Origin: Thermocoleostomius sinensis A174
Lineage (GTDB): Bacteria; Cyanobacteriota; Cyanobacteriia; Elainellales; Elainellaceae
Direction of reading: 5' to 3'
Length of the DNA: 64,000 bases
Assembly: GCF_026802175.1 (NCBI RefSeq)
Contig: NZ_CP113797.1
Coordinates: 4,379,026 to 4,443,025, forward strand
A program made the translations under genes and the position numbers. Under the pieces are notes generated by a model. That model did not search any database and was not told where the DNA came from. It saw nothing but the letters and a program-made list of their open reading frames with translations. Positions within the stretch are counted from its first letter, which is position 1, and each line of letters opens with the position of its first letter. Below are positions 27,873-38,013 of this stretch, piece after piece.

Positions 27873-29054
27873 ATGAACAGCGATCTAGCTACTATTCCAT
27901 TTGTTGACCTTTCCTTTCAGCATCAGTCCATTCAATCGCAGCTAGATGAAGCAATTCAGTGCGTCATGCAACGCGGCGATTTTGTCCTGGGGCAAGCCGT
28001 GACCGCATTCGAGCAGGCATTTGCTCAGGCCTGTGGAGCCGCGCATGGCGTAGGGGTGGCCTGCGGAACCGATGCGATCGCCTTGGGGCTGCAAGCCTGT
28101 GGCATTGGAACAGGGGATGAAGTGATTTTGCCCGCCAATACCTTTGTGGCGACGTTGATCGGCGTTCTGCGGACGGGGGCAACGCCTGTTTTAGTCGATT
28201 GTGATCCGCAAACTGCATTGATCGATTTAGCCGCCGCCGAACGAGCAATCACACCTAAAACACGGGCAATTGTACCGGTGCACCTCTACGGACAACTAGT
28301 GTCTCCAGCCCAACTGCGCGATTTGTCCACAACTTATAACTTGCTGATCTTTGAAGATGCTGCTCAAGCCCACTTGGCTGAACGAGAAGGACAACGGGCC
28401 GGGTCGATCGGCATTGGAGCCGCGTTTAGCTTCTATCCCAGCAAGAACTTGGGCGCATTTGGAGATGGGGGGATGGTAGTTGTGCAAGACGAAATCATTG
28501 CCCAAACCCTACGATCGCTGCGAAACTATGGCGCATCCCGCAAATACTTTCATACCGACTACGGCACGAATAGTCGCCTGGATACCTTGCAAGCCGCTAT
28601 CTTGCAAACGAAGTTGCCTCATTTAGTAGGTTGGAATTGCGATCGCTTTCACATTGCCCAACATTACGACACGTTATTAGAACCCCTCAGCGACTTTGGC
28701 ATTTTCCCGATCGAGAATCACAGTGGCAGTGGACACGTGTACCATCTCTACGTCATTCGCGTGACAGATTTGTGCCCGATCGATCGCCAAACGTTGCAAA
28801 GTGAACTAGAGCAACACCGCATTCAAACTGGCATTCACTACCCGCTGCCCTGCCATCTGCAACCCGCCTTCAAACAGCTTGGCTATGCCGCCGGAGCCTT
28901 TCCCTACGCAGAAACCCTCTGTCAAGAAATCTTGTCTCTACCGATGTACCCCGGACTGAGCGATCGGCAAATCGAACAAGTGGTAGACACAATTACCTGC
29001 GTTGTTACTGCGGCGCAGTCTAAGGTGCTGTCTGATGTAGTGAAGGTGGCGTGA
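27873..29054 (+). CDS. DegT/DnrJ/EryC1/StrS family PLP-dependent sugar aminotransferase
   Basis: The 393-residue protein matches the sugar aminotransferase family: IPFVDLSFQHQSIQ at the start, GVACGTDAIALGLQACGIG, the conserved PANTFVATL, VPVHLYGQ and FEDAAQAH. The PLP lysine lies in SFYPSKNLGAFGDGG near residue 191. The tail has the usual IHYPLPCHLQPAF. These enzymes transaminate keto-sugar nucleotides to amino sugars for surface glycans or antibiotics. Cyanoexosortase B follows 147 bp downstream, and OPX and co-polymerase genes occur elsewhere in the window, so a role in exopolysaccharide precursor supply is plausible. The exact sugar is unknown. Confidence 0.9.
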   Translation: MNSDLATIPFVDLSFQHQSIQSQLDEAIQCVMQRGDFVLGQAVTAFEQAFAQACGAAHGVGVACGTDAIALGLQACGIGTGDEVILPANTFVATLIGVLRTGATPVLVDCDPQTALIDLAAAERAITPKTRAIVPVHLYGQLVSPAQLRDLSTTYNLLIFEDAAQAHLAEREGQRAGSIGIGAAFSFYPSKNLGAFGDGGMVVVQDEIIAQTLRSLRNYGASRKYFHTDYGTNSRLDTLQAAILQTKLPHLVGWNCDRFHIAQHYDTLLEPLSDFGIFPIENHSGSGHVYHLYVIRVTDLCPIDRQTLQSELEQHRIQTGIHYPLPCHLQPAFKQLGYAAGAFPYAETLCQEILSLPMYPGLSDRQIEQVVDTITCVVTAAQSKVLSDVVKVA

Positions 29055-29056
29055 TC

Positions 29057-29090
29057 GGGGAATCGGGAGTCGAGAATCGGGAGTCGGGAG
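29057..29090. repeat. Heptad-type tandem repeat (GGGAATC/GGGAGTC units)
   Basis: Directly after the aminotransferase stop the sequence consists of tandem heptamers GGGAATC, GGGAGTC, GAGAATC and GGGAGTC. The same unit recurs inside htpG, after the frameshifted gene near 41.1 kb and, degenerately, in the lyase gene near 47.05 kb. It resembles the short tandemly repeated repetitive (STRR) sequences known from filamentous cyanobacteria. Confidence 0.75.
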
Positions 29091-29201
29091 ATGGGGGAGA
29101 GGATTTTTAACTTTAGTTATTCTGAATATCCTTCTCTTTCCATCTTTCATCCTTGCTTTTGGGCACTCTAGCAAATAACCCTTCATCCGCTTTTCCCAAT
29201 T

Positions 29202-30146
29202 ATGCGAATCAAGCACCGATCGCCGATCGCCTGGCAGAGCTTTTTTCCAGAACTAGTGCTTTTGAGTTTATGGACGGGTTTGTATGCGCCGCTGCTGTTG
29301 TATTGGTGTGATGGATGGATAAATAAAACCATCAGCATTGAACATGAATATTTTAGTCACGGGCTGTTGGGGCTACCGTTTGCGGGTTACATCGCTTGGG
29401 AGCGGCGGCAATCATGGCAGAAACTGTCGAATGTGGTAAAGGCGTGGGAGGCGATCGTAGGCTTAGCACTGTGGCTTGGAAGTTTGGTACTGTATTTTGG
29501 CACTCTGCCCGATCTCGTTAACTTATCGTTGCCAATTGGGTTGATGGGGCTGTGCTTATGGCTAAAGGGATGGGCAGGTCTACGGTTGCAAGCGTTTCCG
29601 CTGTTGCTCGTCTTTCTGGCCACTCCGAATCAGGTTCCCTACCTGTTGGCTCCCTACACGCTACCGCTGCAACAGTTTATTGCAGGAACGGCTGGATTTC
29701 TGCTGATGCAGTTTGGTATGGACATTCAAGTGGAGCAAATCTATCTGTTTGTCAACGATCGCATTGTGGAAGTAGCCCCCTATTGTGCTGGTTTAAAAAT
29801 GCTGTTCACCAGTCTTTACGTAGGGCTAATCATGCTGTATTGGACGGGTGTTTGGCGATCACAAGTCAAATCAACTATTTTTATAGCTGGGATTGTTTTA
29901 ATAAGCGTCGCAGCCAACATCATTCGCAATACTCTGCTGACGTACCTACATGGAACCAAACGGAATGTACTGTTTCATTGGTTACATGACAGTTGGGGCG
30001 GCGATCTTTATTCAGCCGCAATGTTGTTTTTTTTAATTCTCGTACTGAGATGTATTGAATTCTGGAATTTGGAGTCATCAGAGATAGAATCCTTTGGTAT
30101 TGAACTAGAACAAGAGGGTAGTGAAGCATCGGGAGAACTGTTATAA
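29202..30146 (+). CDS. Cyanoexosortase B (membrane cysteine transpeptidase)
   Basis: The 314-residue protein has about eight transmembrane helices. The exosortase catalytic residues are visible: Cys in VAPYCAGLKMLF, Arg in NIIRNTLLTYLHG and His in WLHDSWGGD. Opening features such as SIEHEYFSHGLLGLPFAGYI are typical of the cyanobacterial exosortases. Exosortases process PEP-CTERM-type sorting signals and are usually tied to exopolysaccharide loci. An associated-protein gene is at 9.0 kb rather than adjacent. I see no PEP-CTERM substrate in the window. The A/B subtype call is from general resemblance and is less certain than the family. Confidence 0.85.
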   Translation: MRIKHRSPIAWQSFFPELVLLSLWTGLYAPLLLYWCDGWINKTISIEHEYFSHGLLGLPFAGYIAWERRQSWQKLSNVVKAWEAIVGLALWLGSLVLYFGTLPDLVNLSLPIGLMGLCLWLKGWAGLRLQAFPLLLVFLATPNQVPYLLAPYTLPLQQFIAGTAGFLLMQFGMDIQVEQIYLFVNDRIVEVAPYCAGLKMLFTSLYVGLIMLYWTGVWRSQVKSTIFIAGIVLISVAANIIRNTLLTYLHGTKRNVLFHWLHDSWGGDLYSAAMLFFLILVLRCIEFWNLESSEIESFGIELEQEGSEASGELL

Positions 30147-30182
30147 AGACGATCGGAGTTTATTATCCTCAGTCGTCTGACT

Positions 30183-30773
30183 ATGGACTTGCCCCCTTTT
30201 GTTCTAGCGTCGGCCTCTCCGGCACGGCAACGGTTGCTACATGCGGCTGGCATCAAACCGATTGTCTGTCCCAGTGATTTTGATGAGTCGCAGGTCAAAA
30301 TTAATGATCCGAACACCTTGGTACAAATTTTGGCTCATGGCAAAGCTGAAACCGTCGCTCCTCGCTTTCGTGAAGCTCTTATTTTGGGTTGCGATTCGGT
30401 GTTGGTGTTGAACAATCAAATCTATGGCAAACCTGCCAATGCCACAGAAGCTATCCGGCGGTGGCAGCAAATGCGCGGCCAAGTCGGCGATTTGTACACC
30501 GGACATGTGCTAATTGATCAAATACAACACACGGTGCTGATGCGCTGTCAAATTACGCAGGTTCATTTCGGCTGGGTCAGCGATCGCCAAATTGCGGCGT
30601 ATGTTGCCACTGGTGAGCCGCTAGTCTGTGCAGGCAGTTTTGCCCTAGAAGGTCGAGGTGGATTATTTGTCGAGAAGTTAGAGGGGTGTCATACCAATGT
30701 GATTGGTCTGAGCCTACCTTTGCTGCGGCAAATGCTGGATGAGTTGGGCTACGATGTCACAAGCGTTTGGTAG
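30183..30773 (+). CDS. maf: Maf-family nucleoside triphosphate pyrophosphatase
   Basis: The 196-residue protein has the Maf fold signatures: [12 protein letters not shown] at the N-terminus, [34 protein letters not shown], then [25 protein letters not shown]-type sequence and [12 protein letters not shown]. Maf proteins hydrolyse non-canonical or canonical NTPs to monophosphates (house-cleaning), and were first described as septum-formation inhibitors. The gene follows cyanoexosortase by 36 bp and may share its transcript. Confidence 0.92.
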   Translation: MDLPPFVLASASPARQRLLHAAGIKPIVCPSDFDESQVKINDPNTLVQILAHGKAETVAPRFREALILGCDSVLVLNNQIYGKPANATEAIRRWQQMRGQVGDLYTGHVLIDQIQHTVLMRCQITQVHFGWVSDRQIAAYVATGEPLVCAGSFALEGRGGLFVEKLEGCHTNVIGLSLPLLRQMLDELGYDVTSVW

Positions 30774-31235
30774 CATTAAATTCAAATGTTACTTGTGACT
30801 GTTACTTGTTCGCATTTGTCTTTCAAAGTCGTCAAACTTGGTTTAACCCCGTTAATCAGTTCTGGTTTACAAACCATAAATTTAGGCAAAGAAACTTAGC
30901 TAAATAAATTTTCTTAACTCTGCTCTCCGCTTAGGTTATGTCCAGGTTAATCTAGGGTTTATGCAGTAGAAATCGCATAATTTAATGAATGCGATCGAGT
31001 TTGAAATCGGCATACAGCGTTCACCCCTCAAGCAATGAGTCGTTCCTTCTACTCTACAAATCTGTCAATTTAAGGTCGAAAATTGCAACGCCAAAAACTG
31101 ATTGCTTTGTCTTAGAAAGCTGGCTGCCGAAGCACTTGCATTGTTAGCAGTTAGGAATTGCTGTAATGAGTTACTGCAACAGTTTCGTTGTACTTTTTTC
31201 TGACGCAAACGTTTGACAAAGAGGTGAAAGCCATT
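30774..31235. other. Intergenic region upstream of the EF-G-like gene
   Basis: About 460 bp, AT-rich in its first half. No ORF, tRNA or strong terminator is seen. GTAATGAGTTAC at about 31162-31173 is a short dyad, but its spacing does not fit the NtcA consensus. A good ribosome-binding site (GAGGTGA) lies 9 bases before the next ATG. Confidence 0.35.
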
Positions 31236-33284
31236 ATGAGTGAAAAAGGCTTTTCTGGCTCACGAAATGTGGCGATCGTGGGACCCTATCTAAGTGGTAA
31301 AACAACCTTGCTAGAGAGTATTTTATCGGTGACTGGAGCCATCTCTCGCAAAGGCAGGGTCGTAGATGGGAATACCGTGGGTGATGCATCTCCGGAAGCC
31401 CGCGATCGCCAGATGACAGTGGAAGTGAATGCCGCTAGTACCGAGTACGGCGGCATTTGTTTTACATTTCTCGACTGTCCAGGGTCGGTGGAATTTGCGC
31501 AAGAAACCTACAATGCCCTAGTTGGTGTTGATGCAGCGGTAATTGTGTGTGAACCGGATGCCGATCGGGTGCTGACCTTGACGCCCCTGTTTCAATTTCT
31601 AGATGACTGGGAAATTCCCCATCTGATTTTTATCAACAAGATGGATCGCACGCGGGCCCAGTTTGCAGAGATTTTGCAAGCGCTGAAAACTATCTCCAGT
31701 CGTCCGCTCGTTCCCCATCAATACCCCATTTGGCAAGGCGAGACGCTAACAGGCTTTATCGATCTGATTACGGAACAAGCCTATCAATATCATCCGGGTG
31801 CGCCGGCCGACCCCATTCCTCTGCCTGAATCCTTAAGAGAGCAAGAACACGCTGCACGTGCAGAAATGTTGGAAACGTTGGCAGATTTTGATGATCATCT
31901 TCTAGAGGAACTGCTAGAAGATATTGAGCCACCCCAGGAAGAAATTCTGCAAGATTTGAAGAAAGATTTAGGAGCCGATTTAATCGTTCCGGTGCTGATT
32001 GGCATTGCCGAGCAAGATTATGGAGTGCGCCCCTTGTTGGAGGCGTTGGTGCGAGAAGCGCCCGAACCCAGTGTCACGGTCGATCGACGCGGCATTTTGT
32101 CGGATAGCGCTACGCCTGTGGCTCAAGTCCTGAAAACCTATTGCACTCAGCAGGGCGGCAAGCTCTCCTTGGTGCGGGTGTGGCAAGGAACCTTAACCGA
32201 TGGGACAGTACTGAATGGGGTGCGGACAGGCGGAATTTATCAGCTATCGGGACAACAGCAGCAAAGCTTAACCGAAGCCAAAGCGGGGGCGATCGTCGCG
32301 CTGGCTCGTATGGAGGGTATCAAAACCGGAGAAACCTTGAGTTCCGATCAGCAATTAGCTGACTCGCTACCCAAAGCGGAATCGTTAACGCCCGTGTATG
32401 CGCTGGCCATTACGCCAGAGAAGCGCAGCGATGAGGTGAAGTTGAGCAGTGCTCTGGGCAAACTAGTCGAAGAAGATCCGTCCCTGGTTTGGGAGCAGCA
32501 CGGTGATACCCATGAAGTGATTTTGTGGGGACAAGGCGAAATTCATATTCAGGTGGCGCTTGATCGCCTGCGTCGCAAGTATGGCTTGCCGATGTCTACT
32601 CACTTGCCGCAAGTCCCCTACAAGGAAACCATTCGCCGCACGGCCAGCAATATTCACGGTCGCTACAAGCGGCAAAGTGGTGGTCACGGGCAGTTTGGCG
32701 ATGTCTATATTGACATCAAACCACAGCCACGGGGGGCAGGCTTCAGCTTCAGCGAAACAATTGTTGGTGGTGTGGTGCCCAAGCAATACATTCCAGGGGT
32801 AGAAACTGGGGTGCGCGAGTATTTAGCGCACGGGCCCTTGGGCTTCCCCGTAGTGGATGTGGCCGTCACCCTGATTAACGGCTCCTATCATACGGTTGAT
32901 AGCTCTGAGCAAGCCTTTAAGCAGGCGGCTCGCTTGGCTATGCAAGAAGGTATGAGCAAGTGCGAACCCAGCTTGCTGGAACCCGTGCTAGCAGTCACCA
33001 TTTCCGTTCCGACTGACTTTACCTCGGGCGTGCTGCGGCTTGTTACTGGACGGCGGGGACAAGTATTGGGCTATGAAGCGAAACCTCACTGGAACGGGTG
33101 GGATGATGTGCAAGCTTATTTGCCGCAAGCCGAAATGCAAGACCTGATTGTGGAATTACGATCGCTGACCTTTGGCGTTGGCACGTTCCGATGGCAATTC
33201 GATCATCTGCAAGAAGTGCCTGATAAAGTAGCTGAGCGACTTCTAGCGACGATCGGAACTGGCAACGGCAACGGGCACAGCTAA
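31236..33284 (+). CDS. Elongation factor G-like GTPase (paralogue)
   Basis: ATG 31236 has GAGGTGA 9 bases upstream, giving 682 residues. The G domain has G1 GPYLSGKTTL (AGKTT in true EF-G is SGKTT here), G3 FLDCPGS and G4 INKMDRT. EF-G domains II to V follow (QVPYKETIRRTASNIHGRYK, SGGHGQFGDVYIDIKP, YHTVDSSEQAFKQAARLAMQ, VTGRRGQVLGYEAK). The catalytic His that follows G3 in canonical EF-G (DxPGH) is Ser. Cyanobacteria carry such a paralogue beside fusA; it may act in a specialised or ribosome-rescue step, which is inference. Confidence 0.85.
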   Translation: MSEKGFSGSRNVAIVGPYLSGKTTLLESILSVTGAISRKGRVVDGNTVGDASPEARDRQMTVEVNAASTEYGGICFTFLDCPGSVEFAQETYNALVGVDAAVIVCEPDADRVLTLTPLFQFLDDWEIPHLIFINKMDRTRAQFAEILQALKTISSRPLVPHQYPIWQGETLTGFIDLITEQAYQYHPGAPADPIPLPESLREQEHAARAEMLETLADFDDHLLEELLEDIEPPQEEILQDLKKDLGADLIVPVLIGIAEQDYGVRPLLEALVREAPEPSVTVDRRGILSDSATPVAQVLKTYCTQQGGKLSLVRVWQGTLTDGTVLNGVRTGGIYQLSGQQQQSLTEAKAGAIVALARMEGIKTGETLSSDQQLADSLPKAESLTPVYALAITPEKRSDEVKLSSALGKLVEEDPSLVWEQHGDTHEVILWGQGEIHIQVALDRLRRKYGLPMSTHLPQVPYKETIRRTASNIHGRYKRQSGGHGQFGDVYIDIKPQPRGAGFSFSETIVGGVVPKQYIPGVETGVREYLAHGPLGFPVVDVAVTLINGSYHTVDSSEQAFKQAARLAMQEGMSKCEPSLLEPVLAVTISVPTDFTSGVLRLVTGRRGQVLGYEAKPHWNGWDDVQAYLPQAEMQDLIVELRSLTFGVGTFRWQFDHLQEVPDKVAERLLATIGTGNGNGHS

Positions 33285-33418
33285 TCTGGACAAGACGAAG
33301 AATAGGAGTGGATGGGTGGATGAGCCAACCTCTACCCCATTCACTCAAACTCCTTCCCCCCGATTGGAAACTTTTACCGACCCAAATTCGTCTACTGTCT
33401 TGCCCTGATTTTGTCTAA

Positions 33419-35044
33419 ATGGTGTGCATGGCATTCCCGGTCGGTAGAAGTCTTCAGAGCGGAAAATACATCCTGGACCAGGAGTTGGGACAGGGTGGGT
33501 TTGGTGTGACTTACACGGCAACTCATCAGGCGTTGGGTCAGGTGGTGGTGATTAAAACCATGAACTCCGCCCTGCGTTATGACCCCAAATTTCCCAATTT
33601 TCAGCGCCAGTTTCAAGACGAAGCGCGGAGATTAGCCAGGTTTTCGCATCCCAACATTGTTCGCGTTACAGACTTTTTTATTGAGGAAGGGCTGCCCTAT
33701 ATCGTCATGGATTTCATTCCAGGGCAGACGTTGCGAACGCTAGTAATTCCTCACAATCCTTTGCCTGAATCGATCGCCCTCCAATATATTCGACAGGTGG
33801 CGGAAGCGCTGAAAGTGGTACATCACCAGGGCTTGCTGCACCGAGATGTGAAGCCGCAAAACATTATCCTGCGGCAGGGCACTCAGGAAGTGGTGCTAAT
33901 TGATTTTGGCATCGCTCGCGAGTTCACAATGGGTGCAACTCAGACCCATACGGGTATTTTATCGGCAGGCTATGCGCCGATCGAGCAATACTTACCCAAA
34001 GCCAAGCGCACTCCTGCAACGGATGTATACGGTTTAGCGGCAACCCTATACACCCTGCTAACAGCGGAAGTGCCAGTGCCTGCCACGTTGCGTCATCGTC
34101 AGCCGCTGCCCGAACCGCGAGAACTACAGTCGAGCCTCAGCCCCAAAGTCAATCAGGCGGTGCTGCATGGCATGGCTTTGGAGCCGGAACAACGCCCGCA
34201 GACAATCGAGGCTTGGCTGAATTTGTTGCCTTCCGATCAGGGGGGGCGATCGAATGCTTCGCCGCCCATACCAGCATCGGTGACGATGCCAACGCTAGCG
34301 GTAGCACCGCGACCACCGAAACTACGAGTCACTGAAACAGCCGCGTTGCCTGTGAGTCCAATGGCAGCCAACGCAGCACCCGATGGTTCGATGGAGGCAA
34401 TCGGTTACCATTCGGCGGCTCGTCCCAATCAGCATCCTGTTTTAGCTCCACGTCAGCGCTATCGATCGGGGTTGGTGGCCAGTGCCACTGCCCTAGCGCT
34501 ATTGGTGCCATTGGGCGTTGGCAGTTGGTTACTGAGTCAACCCTCTGAAACGAACTCCGAGCCAGACATCATTACGCCGACTGAGCCGAGCCAGCGCTCG
34601 AACTCAGACTTGTTGCCATTGCCACCAGATAACGTAGAACCAACGGCTCCCACTACTTCAGATGCCACGCCTTCTCCCGACGCGATCGCCACGCCTAGCC
34701 CCAGCCCCATTCCTTCACCAACCGAGTCTCCTGATGCAACCGCGAATGACGCCATCGATGCAACGCAAGACTCAACCGAACCAGGCGTGATCGATACATT
34801 GCCTCCCGCCAATGTTCCTATGACGGAAGGGGTGGATTCGTCCCCAGAGTCTTTAGAAGGTCTTGGCTCGGACGTGCCTTTGCCGGATGGATCGTCTCCG
34901 GCTAGTTCTGCACCCATCTTGACACCCGCTGTGCCAGAAAATACTGATGTCAACAGCAATCCGGAGGAGCGGGTGAGTCGCGGTCGCAGAAGTGGAAGCG
35001 ATCGAGAACCACCCAGACGGGACAAAAAGCCCAAGGACAAGTGA
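33419..35044 (+). CDS. Membrane-anchored serine/threonine protein kinase (PknB-like)
   Basis: A Hanks-type kinase domain fills residues about 15-270: glycine loop [12 protein letters not shown], catalytic lysine in [14 protein letters not shown], and LIDFGIARE in place of DFG. A transmembrane helix lies near residues 348-370 ([21 protein letters not shown]). The outer part is about 170 residues of Pro, Ser, Thr and Asp-rich low complexity ending in a Lys/Arg-rich tail, with no PASTA or other sensor repeat. Autophosphorylation and signalling are expected; the targets are unknown. Its stop is 2 bases from the end of the convergent dehydrogenase gene. Confidence 0.92.
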   Translation: MVCMAFPVGRSLQSGKYILDQELGQGGFGVTYTATHQALGQVVVIKTMNSALRYDPKFPNFQRQFQDEARRLARFSHPNIVRVTDFFIEEGLPYIVMDFIPGQTLRTLVIPHNPLPESIALQYIRQVAEALKVVHHQGLLHRDVKPQNIILRQGTQEVVLIDFGIAREFTMGATQTHTGILSAGYAPIEQYLPKAKRTPATDVYGLAATLYTLLTAEVPVPATLRHRQPLPEPRELQSSLSPKVNQAVLHGMALEPEQRPQTIEAWLNLLPSDQGGRSNASPPIPASVTMPTLAVAPRPPKLRVTETAALPVSPMAANAAPDGSMEAIGYHSAARPNQHPVLAPRQRYRSGLVASATALALLVPLGVGSWLLSQPSETNSEPDIITPTEPSQRSNSDLLPLPPDNVEPTAPTTSDATPSPDAIATPSPSPIPSPTESPDATANDAIDATQDSTEPGVIDTLPPANVPMTEGVDSSPESLEGLGSDVPLPDGSSPASSAPILTPAVPENTDVNSNPEERVSRGRRSGSDREPPRRDKKPKDK

Positions 35045-35046
35045 AG

Positions 35047-36072
35047 CTAGGGCTGCATCGCTACTTTGATGACCTTGCGATCGCGCATATCGTAAAACAC
35101 CTGCTCCAGGTTTTTCAGCGGTTGGTGATCGCTAATTAGCAACTTAAACGGCAACGTACCGCTCGCCAGCAACTCCAGCGCCGCTCGAACATACTGGGGG
35201 GTGCTGTGAAACACGCCTTTTAGGGTCAGTTCGCTGTAGTGCAACTGCTCGGTGCTGACGGTGATTGTGGTGTCGCGTGGGCAGCCGCCAAACAGGTTAA
35301 CCGTCGCTCCAGGACGAGCACAGGCGATCGCCATTTCCCACACAGCCGGCAAGCCAGTTGCTTCTATCACCACATCGGCTCCCCAGCCATCCGTTAATGC
35401 TTTTACCTGGGCTGGAATATCGGCAAGGCGATGATAGTTGAAGGTTTTCGCTACACCAAACTGCTCGCCAATTTCTAAGCGGCGATCGCTGCCGCCAAAC
35501 AAAAACACCTCGGCTCCTTGGCGTACCAATTCTCCGGCAAACATCAGCCCAATGGCACCATCCCCCAACAGTGCCACCCGATCGCTCGGTTTCACATTCG
35601 ATCGCGCCGCTCCATGCAGCACACAGGCCAGTGGTTCGGTCATTGCGGCCAGGGCGTCTGATAGGTGATCGGGAATATGCAGCAGATTGTGTTGGACAAT
35701 GGGTGCAGGAATCTTCAGATACTCAGCAAATGTACCGTTGTTAAAGCTGAGATGGGTACAGAGGGAATATTCCTGCTTTTGGCAAAAGAAACAGGTCATG
35801 CAAGGAGCCGAATTGTTGGCCACTACCCGATCGCCCACTTGCCAACCCGTCACCCCTTCTCCGACCGCTGCGATCGTCCCGGCCGCCTCATGACCAAACG
35901 GGGTCGGCGGCTTCAGCATCTTCGCATGTCCGCCTCTGCGCCAGACCTTCAAATCAGTGCCGCAGGTGGTAGCGGCTCCGACTCGAATCACCACCTCACC
36001 TGGAGCCGGAACTGGGGTTGCGATCTGCTCTAAGCGTAAATCTTCTTTGCCGTACAATACTGCTGCTAACAC
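35047..36072 (-). CDS. Zinc-dependent medium-chain dehydrogenase
   Basis: The 341-residue protein is of the alcohol/threonine/sorbitol dehydrogenase class. Catalytic zinc ligands are in TTCGTDLKVW and PFGHEAAG; the structural zinc lobe reads CMTCFFCQKQEYSLC, with all four cysteines. The NAD(P)-binding motif is LGDGAIGLMFAGEL near residue 165. The natural substrate cannot be read from sequence; many cyanobacterial relatives are annotated only as zinc-binding dehydrogenases. It is convergent with the kinase gene, and a PMT gene lies 65 bp upstream on the same strand. Confidence 0.88.
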   Translation of the reverse strand: MLAAVLYGKEDLRLEQIATPVPAPGEVVIRVGAATTCGTDLKVWRRGGHAKMLKPPTPFGHEAAGTIAAVGEGVTGWQVGDRVVANNSAPCMTCFFCQKQEYSLCTHLSFNNGTFAEYLKIPAPIVQHNLLHIPDHLSDALAAMTEPLACVLHGAARSNVKPSDRVALLGDGAIGLMFAGELVRQGAEVFLFGGSDRRLEIGEQFGVAKTFNYHRLADIPAQVKALTDGWGADVVIEATGLPAVWEMAIACARPGATVNLFGGCPRDTTITVSTEQLHYSELTLKGVFHSTPQYVRAALELLASGTLPFKLLISDHQPLKNLEQVFYDMRDRKVIKVAMQP

Positions 36073-36137
36073 GATGCCTTTTCCTTCTCGAACCCCTTGA
36101 TTCTAAGGGATCTTGACGATTGAGAGTTTAAAACTGG

Positions 36138-37673
36138 CTACACCCAAGACGGCAGCCATCGTCGCATCTGCAACTCCGATGGAGTTAAGGGCAGTCCTAA
36201 ATAAATAGGCATCCAAAAGGCAAACGCCAATAGCACCAGGACTACGATCGCAGTTGCCATCACTTTGCGCAGTTGTGATGAACTCCAGAACCAGCGATCG
36301 GTGATGAGGGCCAGAGACAGCACCGCAAAAACTAGAGACCCCATGTAGTGATAGATGAAAACGCAACGGGTGACTTTTGCCCACGGTAACAGATTGGCGG
36401 CCCAATTGATTAGTAAGTAAAGCGCTACCCAATCAAAAGCTCTGATGGGCTGGATGCGATCGGATGGTGCACCAGCGGCGTTTTGCCCCAGTTGCCCCAG
36501 TCTTCCCAGTCGCTGCCCAAACCGCTGAACCGTCAATATCGTCAGTAGTCCGATCGCCACTGTAGATAACCACCACAGGAAAGGATTACCCATGGCATGA
36601 ACATCGTAGATGATGGCAGCCGCGTTGACAGGGGTAGGCGGGCCAATCACAGGGGGTGGTTCTTGCGGGGCATGGGCAATTTGGTAAAAATAGGCGATCG
36701 GGCGCAGCATTAGTGGCCAGGTGTACCACAAGGAACAGTAGGGATGGGCATCTAATCCCCCTACCCGACCGTGATAGTCGAGTGTTTGCAGTTGCAGCGT
36801 CCAGAAACTATTGCCATCAAGCTGCATGTAGGGAATCCAGCTTGCGTAATAGGTGAACGCGGGAATTAGGGCAAAACAAATGAGAATATGCCCCAGATGA
36901 AGCTGGTGCAAGTTGTTGAGCGGAAAGGGCGATCGGCGTAAGGTCGGTGTGGCTGCTTTCGGCGTGCGGACTTTCTCGATCCAGTGCCAAACCCAATAAC
37001 TAATCCAAATGGCGTAAGCTCCTAACAAAAAGCCCAAGCCGTTCCACTTAATCGAAGCGGCAGCGCCGAACCCCACTCCCGCCAAGCTCAACCACAACCA
37101 CTGTTGCCAGCCGATCGCTCGCAGCGCTAACAGAAACCCAAGGTGGCCTAACAGCCCAAAGCTAACCAGGTAGACATTATTAAGGGCATAGCGCGATTCC
37201 ACCAAATATAGCCCATCCGCCGCCATTAGTAATCCAGCTAGGAGGGCAAAGCTGCGACGGTGACTCAATAGGTAAGCAATCCCTGCGACAAGTAGGGGAA
37301 TGATCGATCCTGTGAACGCATTGAGCCAGCGATAGCTGAAGGTAGATAAAAACAAGCCAGACAAGCCATTTTTAAGACTGTCATCCACCCACGGCAGCAC
37401 TTGACTGATCCATTGACCGCTCCAAATGCCGATCGCCACGATATAAGTACTCAGGGGTGGATGTCCGGTGAAAATTAGTTCCCCCTTCAGAAAGTGGCTA
37501 GCAAAGCGTGCATAATACACCTCATCAAATACCAGCGTATTGAAGCGACTGAGACCCCAAAACCGCAGCGCCAGCGAGATTAAAAAGATTCCCACCATGC
37601 CACACCAGAACAGCAGTGGAGACAAATCAGGATATTTCGAGGGGCGAGGAGCGATCGACGGCATAGCGTTCAC
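36138..37673 (-). CDS. PMT (GT39) family glycosyltransferase
   Basis: The 511-residue membrane protein resembles protein O-mannosyltransferases. The acidic pair of the catalytic first loop is in NTLVFDEVYYARF, followed by FTGHPPLSTYIVAIG. The large non-membrane segment around residues 265-345 and the C-terminal PMT 4TMC-like part (LPWAKVTRCVFIYHYMGSL) complete the fold, with about nine to eleven helices in total. It would transfer a hexose from a lipid-phosphate sugar to secreted proteins or to glycans. Cyanobacterial members are mostly uncharacterised. Confidence 0.88.
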   Translation of the reverse strand: MNAMPSIAPRPSKYPDLSPLLFWCGMVGIFLISLALRFWGLSRFNTLVFDEVYYARFASHFLKGELIFTGHPPLSTYIVAIGIWSGQWISQVLPWVDDSLKNGLSGLFLSTFSYRWLNAFTGSIIPLLVAGIAYLLSHRRSFALLAGLLMAADGLYLVESRYALNNVYLVSFGLLGHLGFLLALRAIGWQQWLWLSLAGVGFGAAASIKWNGLGFLLGAYAIWISYWVWHWIEKVRTPKAATPTLRRSPFPLNNLHQLHLGHILICFALIPAFTYYASWIPYMQLDGNSFWTLQLQTLDYHGRVGGLDAHPYCSLWYTWPLMLRPIAYFYQIAHAPQEPPPVIGPPTPVNAAAIIYDVHAMGNPFLWWLSTVAIGLLTILTVQRFGQRLGRLGQLGQNAAGAPSDRIQPIRAFDWVALYLLINWAANLLPWAKVTRCVFIYHYMGSLVFAVLSLALITDRWFWSSSQLRKVMATAIVVLVLLAFAFWMPIYLGLPLTPSELQMRRWLPSWV

Positions 37674-38013
37674 TAAACGTTACGCAACTACAAACGCCCT
37701 AATACTAAACCAAGGAATCGGAACCGTGGGCTAGTTCATCTAAACTAGTGACAAAACCAGTGACAAAGCCGATTAATCTGGACAGAGGAGTGCAGCCGTG
37801 ATTGAATGATAAACCTTGTATCGCCCTCATCCCAATCTCTCCCCCCAAGTAGACTGTGCTTGTTAACCAGAGTAGGGAAATCCGATCGTCCCTAGCGGAA
37901 ATCTTTACTGACTACAATGAAAGCGATCGCCTAAGCTTGGGCTTAATATCACTGTTAGCGGTAGGGCTAGCGGTCAAGATTTAGTGTTCTTCTCGTCATC
38001 CGTTGCAGTAACT
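37674..38013. other. Intergenic region between PMT gene and htpG
   Basis: This 340-bp divergent spacer should hold the heat-shock promoter of htpG, but I do not see a CIRCE-type inverted repeat (TTAGCACTC-N9-GAGTGCTAA). A C-rich stretch near 37830 resembles the degenerate cyanobacterial repeats seen near 1.7 kb. No gene is supported. Confidence 0.35.

Noticed and set aside
31162-31173. Possible NtcA-type site GTAATGAGTTAC
   Set aside because: Spacing between GTA and TAC is 6, not 8; no further support.
37674-38013. CIRCE element before htpG
   Set aside because: No TTAGCACTC-N9-GAGTGCTAA inverted repeat is present.
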